Shown here in pieces: positions 61,983 to 64,000 of a stretch of 64,000 nucleotides of DNA (position 1 is its first letter; every line of letters starts with the position of its first letter). This stretch comes from Companilactobacillus versmoldensis DSM 14857 = KCTC 3814. GTDB lineage: Bacteria; Bacillota; Bacilli; Lactobacillales; Lactobacillaceae. Below the pieces are notes generated by a model. It ran no database searches. It had not been told where the DNA came from and worked only from the letters and a program-made list of their open reading frames with translations. The DNA lies in NCBI RefSeq assembly GCF_001434295.1, contig NZ_AZFA01000002.1, positions 62,001 through 126,000 of the forward strand. Reading direction: 5' to 3'. The translations under genes and the position numbers were made by a program.

Positions 61983-63359
61983 ATGATCGATTTAACAAAT
62001 GGCAGACCAATGAAGGTTATTTTCCTATATACTATCCCACTCTTATTGGGGAACTTTTTCCAACAATTTTATAGTTTTATTGACACATTGATTGTTGGGA
62101 GGACCGTTGGTGTTGATGCTCTAGCCAGTGTTGGTGCTACGGGTGGACTAACTGCCTTGATCATTGGTTTTGCCCAAGGTATAACTAGTGGACTGGCGAT
62201 TCTGACCGCGAAAAATTACGGTGCAGGCGACTATGAGGGTGTCCGGAAGAGTTTTGCTTCAGGGATCATAATTTCTTTAGCTATCACAGTAGTATTTACT
62301 ATTATTGCAGTTATCATCGCTTATCCATTACTAGTTATCATGCAAACTCCAAAGGAACTGTTGCATGACGCCTTTATTTTCCTAGAAATTATTTTTGCTG
62401 GTATTTTCTCATTCGTCGGATTTGACTTTCTGGCAAATACCATGCGGTCTCTAGGTAACACCAGAGTTCCATTATTTTTCTTAATCGTAAGCACTGTCTT
62501 AAATATTATGTTGGAACTAATTTTTATTTTAGTATTTCATATGGGCGTAGCTGGTGCTGGTTTAGCCACCATTACTGCTCAAACAATTACCTTCGTGACC
62601 CTTTACATTTATATTCGGATCAACATCCCATATCTGATTTTAAGTAAAAGCGATTTTAGGATCGATAAAGCTGAGATCAAAGAATTGTTAGGCATTAGTA
62701 TGCCAATGGGCTTCCAGTCATCGATCATCGCTATCGGTTCGATTATCCTTCAATTCATGCTCAATACCTTAGGCGCCAACGCCGTTGCTGCCTATACTGT
62801 TGCAGGAAGAATCGAACAGATTGCCACCTTACCTGCCATGAGCTTTGGTATTTCTCTAGTAAATTACACTGCTCAAAACTTAGGGGCTGAAAAATTCCAT
62901 CGGATCCTCAAAGGTGTTAAAGAGGGTATCATCTTGTCAGTTGGATCCAGTGCAACAATTGGTATCTTGCTAGTCTTCTTCGGGAAAAATATTTCCCAAT
63001 TATTCATGAGTGGATATCAACCAAAAATCCTCGACTTGATTCAACTTTATTACTATTTCAACGGAACGATGTATTTCGTCCTTTCAATTCTCTTCATCGT
63101 TCGCTATACCTTGCAAGGATTGGGTAATCAAAAAGCCCCAACCATCGCCGGTGTTGCCGAACTACTAATGCGTGTCTTCGTTAGTGTCGTTCTGATCAAA
63201 GCCTTTGGTTTCTTAGGGGCAGCCATGGCCAATCCACTAGCCTGGATCGGATCAACGCTAGTTTTGATTGGTACTTGGAATTTGACAATCAAAGAACTTC
63301 GTAAGAAGAGAAACCAACTTCATGAACGGGTCGAAGAAATTGAATCTGACAAAGATTAA
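61983..63359 (+). CDS. MATE-family multidrug efflux transporter
   Basis: A 458-residue membrane protein with 12 helices in two MATE halves. IPLLLGNFFQQFYSFIDTLIVGRTVGVDALASVGATGGL starts the first half in several segments, and FLANTMRSLGNTRVPL and the second-half MPMGFQSSIIAIGS are typical. It extrudes cationic drugs or metabolites with sodium or protons. The ATG at 61983 follows GGGGGG at 7 nt; a TTG at 61965 would include that site. The C-terminus is long and charged (KELRKKRNQLHERVEEI). Confidence 0.9.
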   Translation: MIDLTNGRPMKVIFLYTIPLLLGNFFQQFYSFIDTLIVGRTVGVDALASVGATGGLTALIIGFAQGITSGLAILTAKNYGAGDYEGVRKSFASGIIISLAITVVFTIIAVIIAYPLLVIMQTPKELLHDAFIFLEIIFAGIFSFVGFDFLANTMRSLGNTRVPLFFLIVSTVLNIMLELIFILVFHMGVAGAGLATITAQTITFVTLYIYIRINIPYLILSKSDFRIDKAEIKELLGISMPMGFQSSIIAIGSIILQFMLNTLGANAVAAYTVAGRIEQIATLPAMSFGISLVNYTAQNLGAEKFHRILKGVKEGIILSVGSSATIGILLVFFGKNISQLFMSGYQPKILDLIQLYYYFNGTMYFVLSILFIVRYTLQGLGNQKAPTIAGVAELLMRVFVSVVLIKAFGFLGAAMANPLAWIGSTLVLIGTWNLTIKELRKKRNQLHERVEEIESDKD

Positions 63360-63368
63360 CTTAACTAT

Positions 63369-63400
63369 TTACCACTACAACATTGTAGTGGTATTTTTTT
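63369..63400 (+). terminator. Terminator of the MATE gene
   Basis: A 10-bp stem TACCACTACA with its complement around ACAT, followed by seven T. Confidence 0.88.
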
Positions 63401-63411
63401 AATCTAAAATA

Positions 63412-63444
63412 TAACAAAAGAGCCTTAGAAATTCACTAAGGCCC
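63412..63444 (-). terminator. Terminator of the esterase gene
   Basis: Minus-strand stem GGCCTTAG with CTAAGGCTC around TGAATTT, followed by UUUUGUU, 14 bp past the stop codon. Confidence 0.75.
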
Positions 63445-63457
63445 TGCTTGTCAAAAA

Positions 63458-64000
63458 TTAAAGATGCAAACCAGCTTCACGGATCGAGTCTTCACTAGCG
63501 GCCACCTGCCCTAGAAAATTCAAGAAGGCATGTCCTAGCCCCCCATAGCGAATGAAATTGACCTCACCACAAGCAGTGCCAACCTCTTGTGCAAAGGCTT
63601 CTGCTTGAAATCTGAAGGGATCAAACTCACCGATTAAGATGGTTACTTTCTTAAACCAAGTTGGGTCAGCATAGAGTGGCGAAATAATTGGTGAAGTAAG
63701 ATCGACATTCTCGCCAGAAGTATAATATTTCGTCATGATTCGATCCAATTGTCTAAATTGTTGATAATTAGCGTGCAAGACCGGTCGTTCATCAGGTCTG
63801 ATAGGAACTTTTTTATCATCCAAGATTGGTCCAAGAAGATTGGAACCATGGATAACTGTTGGGTAAAACAGCAAATGATTCGTGATTTTAGATACTCCCA
63901 ATTGTTGAGCCAATTGACTGACCCCCAATGCGATCGAAGCCCCAGCTGAATCACCCGCTAAGATCAACTCTTCATGATTTCGACTAGCCATCAACACTAC
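63458..64000 (-). CDS. Alpha/beta-hydrolase esterase, N-terminus outside the window
   Basis: The last 181 residues of an esterase of the hormone-sensitive-lipase group. The nucleophile serine is in LILAGDSAGASIAL, the catalytic aspartate in VTILIGEFDPFRFQAEAF and the histidine in YGGLGHAFLNFLG. The frame stays open to the right edge, so the oxyanion HGGG motif is outside. It probably hydrolyses short-chain acyl esters. In-frame ATG and GTG codons near 63990 are internal. Confidence 0.85.
   Translation of the reverse strand, partial: VVLMASRNHEELILAGDSAGASIALGVSQLAQQLGVSKITNHLLFYPTVIHGSNLLGPILDDKKVPIRPDERPVLHANYQQFRQLDRIMTKYYTSGENVDLTSPIISPLYADPTWFKKVTILIGEFDPFRFQAEAFAQEVGTACGEVNFIRYGGLGHAFLNFLGQVAASEDSIREAGLHL

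Overview
The window is low-GC Gram-positive chromosome with a Lactobacillaceae character. Strong AGGAGG-type ribosome sites, WxL/DUF916 surface-protein clusters, an AraR-controlled arabinose operon, a C69 dipeptidase, an IIABC PTS beside a GH65 phosphorylase and an enterococcal-type NADH peroxidase all point that way. A Companilactobacillus-like species is my best guess, but that is inference. I see no insertion sequence, prophage, CRISPR array or rRNA operon; there is one tRNA gene.

Layout. 1-9.9 kb: NADH peroxidase (cut by the edge), secreted nuclease, glyA, a pepD-yjeM operon, tRNA-Gln, an SDR, several small proteins, a HAD phosphatase and a DNPH1/Rcl-like nucleotide hydrolase. 10-13.4 kb: a four-gene MacB/YknXYZ-type ABC operon. 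13.5-22.1 kb: nitroreductase, ArsR plus a CDF-like metal exporter, aldo/keto reductase, a translationally coupled DUF2252-ppk pair, an autoregulated MarR-GNAT pair and an M50-like membrane protease. 22.2-30.9 kb: a lipoprotein, then the arabinose regulon araR / araE-araB-araD-araA with two AraR operators exactly 42 bp apart and a cre site (araD carries a homopolymer frameshift), and a LacI regulator. 31.2-42.6 kb: a VIT-type metal transporter, a first WxL cluster (with a nonsense-interrupted CAP-domain gene), a possible small-RNA gene, an immunity-like protein, a YczE-like membrane protein, quinone reductases, a macro-domain protein, and a second canonical WxL cluster. 43-50 kb: a flavodoxin-like oxidoreductase with a hidden 59-aa partner, a SLAP-domain protein, and the divergent threonine locus (hom-aspartokinase / thrC-thrB-pheB). 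50-64 kb: a CPA2 antiporter, AlkA-type glycosylase, an EamA transporter with its GntR/FCD regulator and shared operators, a LysM protein with 33-bp repeats, PTS plus GH65 phosphorylase, a HAD phosphatase, a MATE pump and a partial esterase.

How it fits together. The arabinose genes turn imported L-arabinose into xylulose 5-phosphate, and the PTS/GH65 pair probably splits a phosphorylated disaccharide. The threonine locus makes threonine from aspartate through two divergent operons that share one dyad. The WxL, LPXTG and DUF916 proteins form cell-surface complexes.

Most unusual. Two genes about 6.7 kb apart (36489-37157 and 43158-43859) each lack a canonical start codon where homology requires one, both reading ATC AAA. 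Together with the araD frameshift and the CAP-gene stop this makes four single-base lesions, either real decay or unusual initiation, or sequence error. A promoter-to-terminator unit without a gene (35490-35773), a compound repeat at 36294-36483 whose architecture recurs behind ppk, several dyad operators and three small genes (35, 50 and 59 aa) are the other items worth a second look. No wholly new multi-gene system is evident.
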